DNA of 5,704 nt from JAFNGF01 sp964567045 (lineage in GTDB: Bacteria; Planctomycetota; Phycisphaerae; Sedimentisphaerales; Anaerobacaceae), in NCBI GenBank assembly GCA_964567045.1, contig CAZMLE010000155.1:1-5704 (forward strand), in the 5' to 3' direction. Under the pieces are notes generated by a model. That model saw only the letters and a list, made by a program, of their open reading frames with translations, did not search any database and was not told the DNA's origin. Position 1 is the first letter of the stretch. Every line of letters begins with the position of its first letter. The position numbers and the translations under genes are program-made. Shown here in pieces: positions 5,121-5,704 of this stretch.

Positions 5121-5145
5121 TTATGATTGCTCTGTCTGATAACAT

Positions 5146-5649
5146 CTACAACCGCTCTCTGGGTAGGGACCAGCCCAAGTTTAAGCTCTGGCGGTCGGCA
5201 GGGTTGCTCATTAAGTGTTTGACCCGCCGGTCCTTGCGCCCTACCGAAGCTAACCAGCCATCTGCCTGTTTGATCTGCTCTTGAAGGTGCTCCAGAAGCT
5301 CTGTCTCGCTACCCAGAATGTACCGATCATACTTGGGCAGTTGCAACTGTTTGAGCCAGGCAATGCCTATCTTAGTGAACAGTTCTGTGGCTGACCGCTC
5401 AGATCGAATCAATGGGTGACGGTCCAGCAGCACATGAATGCGATTCTTGGTCATGGTCGCAAGCCGAACCAGGAACATCCTGTGGCCAAGCAGATTGGTC
5501 AGGATTCTGGCCTGCGGCGAACGCACATAGGCTGCCGGCACCAGATCGCAGCGCAGTAAATGCGCCAGCGTGGTCGCATCAATCTTGTCGGTCTTGATCT
5601 TCGCCTCTGCTATGGCCTTGACCTTCAAAGGATGGGCCAGAGTGACGTC
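5146..5649 (-). pseudogene. IS110-family transposase relic, truncated at both ends
   Basis: The reading frame from 5649 to the stop at 5146-5148 gives 167 residues of an IS110-type DEDD transposase, against roughly 300-400 for an intact one. It begins DVTLAHPLKVKAIAEAK, directly after an in-frame TAG (5650-5652). It contains KTDKIDATTLAHLLRCDLVP, holding the last two catalytic aspartates (residues 21 and 24 of the relic), then LVRLATMTKNRIHVLL. The first Asp and the Glu of the DEDD site, encoded earlier in the family, are missing. Similarity fades after VKHLMSNP, where intact proteins continue into the transposase_20-type helix-hairpin region and the serine-containing C-terminal domain. A TTG at 5626-5628 could start translation, but the product would be inactive. 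Both insertion-sequence ends are absent, so it cannot move. Confidence 0.85.
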
Positions 5650-5652
5650 CTA

Positions 5653-5704
5653 GACCCTACACAAGCGTGACTTCTTGAATTCAATTTTTCAGGCCTACAA
5701 AAAA
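5653..5704. other. Window edge without recognisable feature
   Basis: The last 52 bp, upstream of the transposase relic, carry stops in the relic's frame (5689-5691, 5695-5697) and do not encode the missing transposase N-terminus. I see nothing else here. Confidence 0.4.

Noticed and set aside
5146..5704. IS110 bridge RNA
   Set aside because: The non-coding end that would encode it is absent. The relic is cut inside the coding part on both sides.

Overview
This is a bacterial chromosome segment with one clear housekeeping gene, mnmG (gidA), surrounded by small accessory genes, repeats and a transposase relic. The MnmG sequence style, the palindromic intergenic repeats, an exported FG-GAP-type protein and a small-ORF C-terminus ending NEALQRTH together suggest an environmental, possibly uncultured lineage. 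Planctomycetota is my best guess, at low confidence and from recalled family resemblance only.

Layout: (1) Positions 1-750, minus strand, hold two small DUF2283-type proteins. They are divergent in protein sequence, yet a nearly identical DNA stretch of about 65 bp lies at their 3' ends. A 58-bp three-stem palindromic repeat sits between them. (2) Positions 750-942 form a divergent control region. It has a near-consensus sigma70 promoter facing left, a weaker one facing right, and a 75-bp double-hairpin MITE-like repeat in the mnmG leader. (3) Positions 943-2760 are mnmG, complete and intact. (4) Positions 2761-3332 hold a short convergent gap, then a minus-strand Phd/YefM-type antitoxin and RelE/ParE-type toxin pair with overlapping ends. 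(5) Positions 3473-3570 are bounded by two sequences matching the integron attC core consensus. The stop codon of the neighbouring 86-aa ORF falls inside, as in gene cassettes, but the canonical inner stem is not evident. (6) Positions 3540-4488 hold the 86-aa hypothetical ORF and an exported protein with two FG-GAP-like calcium-binding motifs, overlapping by 29 bp. (7) Positions 4489-5145 have no convincing gene. They contain a small palindrome, a cluster of ATCAGG repeats that reads as a long imperfect palindrome, and a 21-bp tandem repeat. (8) Positions 5146-5649 are a relic of an IS110-family transposase, missing both ends.

Only mnmG is likely to be a core cellular function (wobble-uridine modification of tRNA). 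The minus-strand block from 2761 to 5649 looks like accessory DNA: a toxin-antitoxin pair, a possible cassette junction, repeats and an insertion-sequence relic. Inverted copies of a 12-bp motif lie near both edges of most of that block. No complete new defence or metabolic system is visible. The items most worth checking are the attC-like junction next to the toxin-antitoxin pair and the odd duplication of the DUF2283 3' ends.
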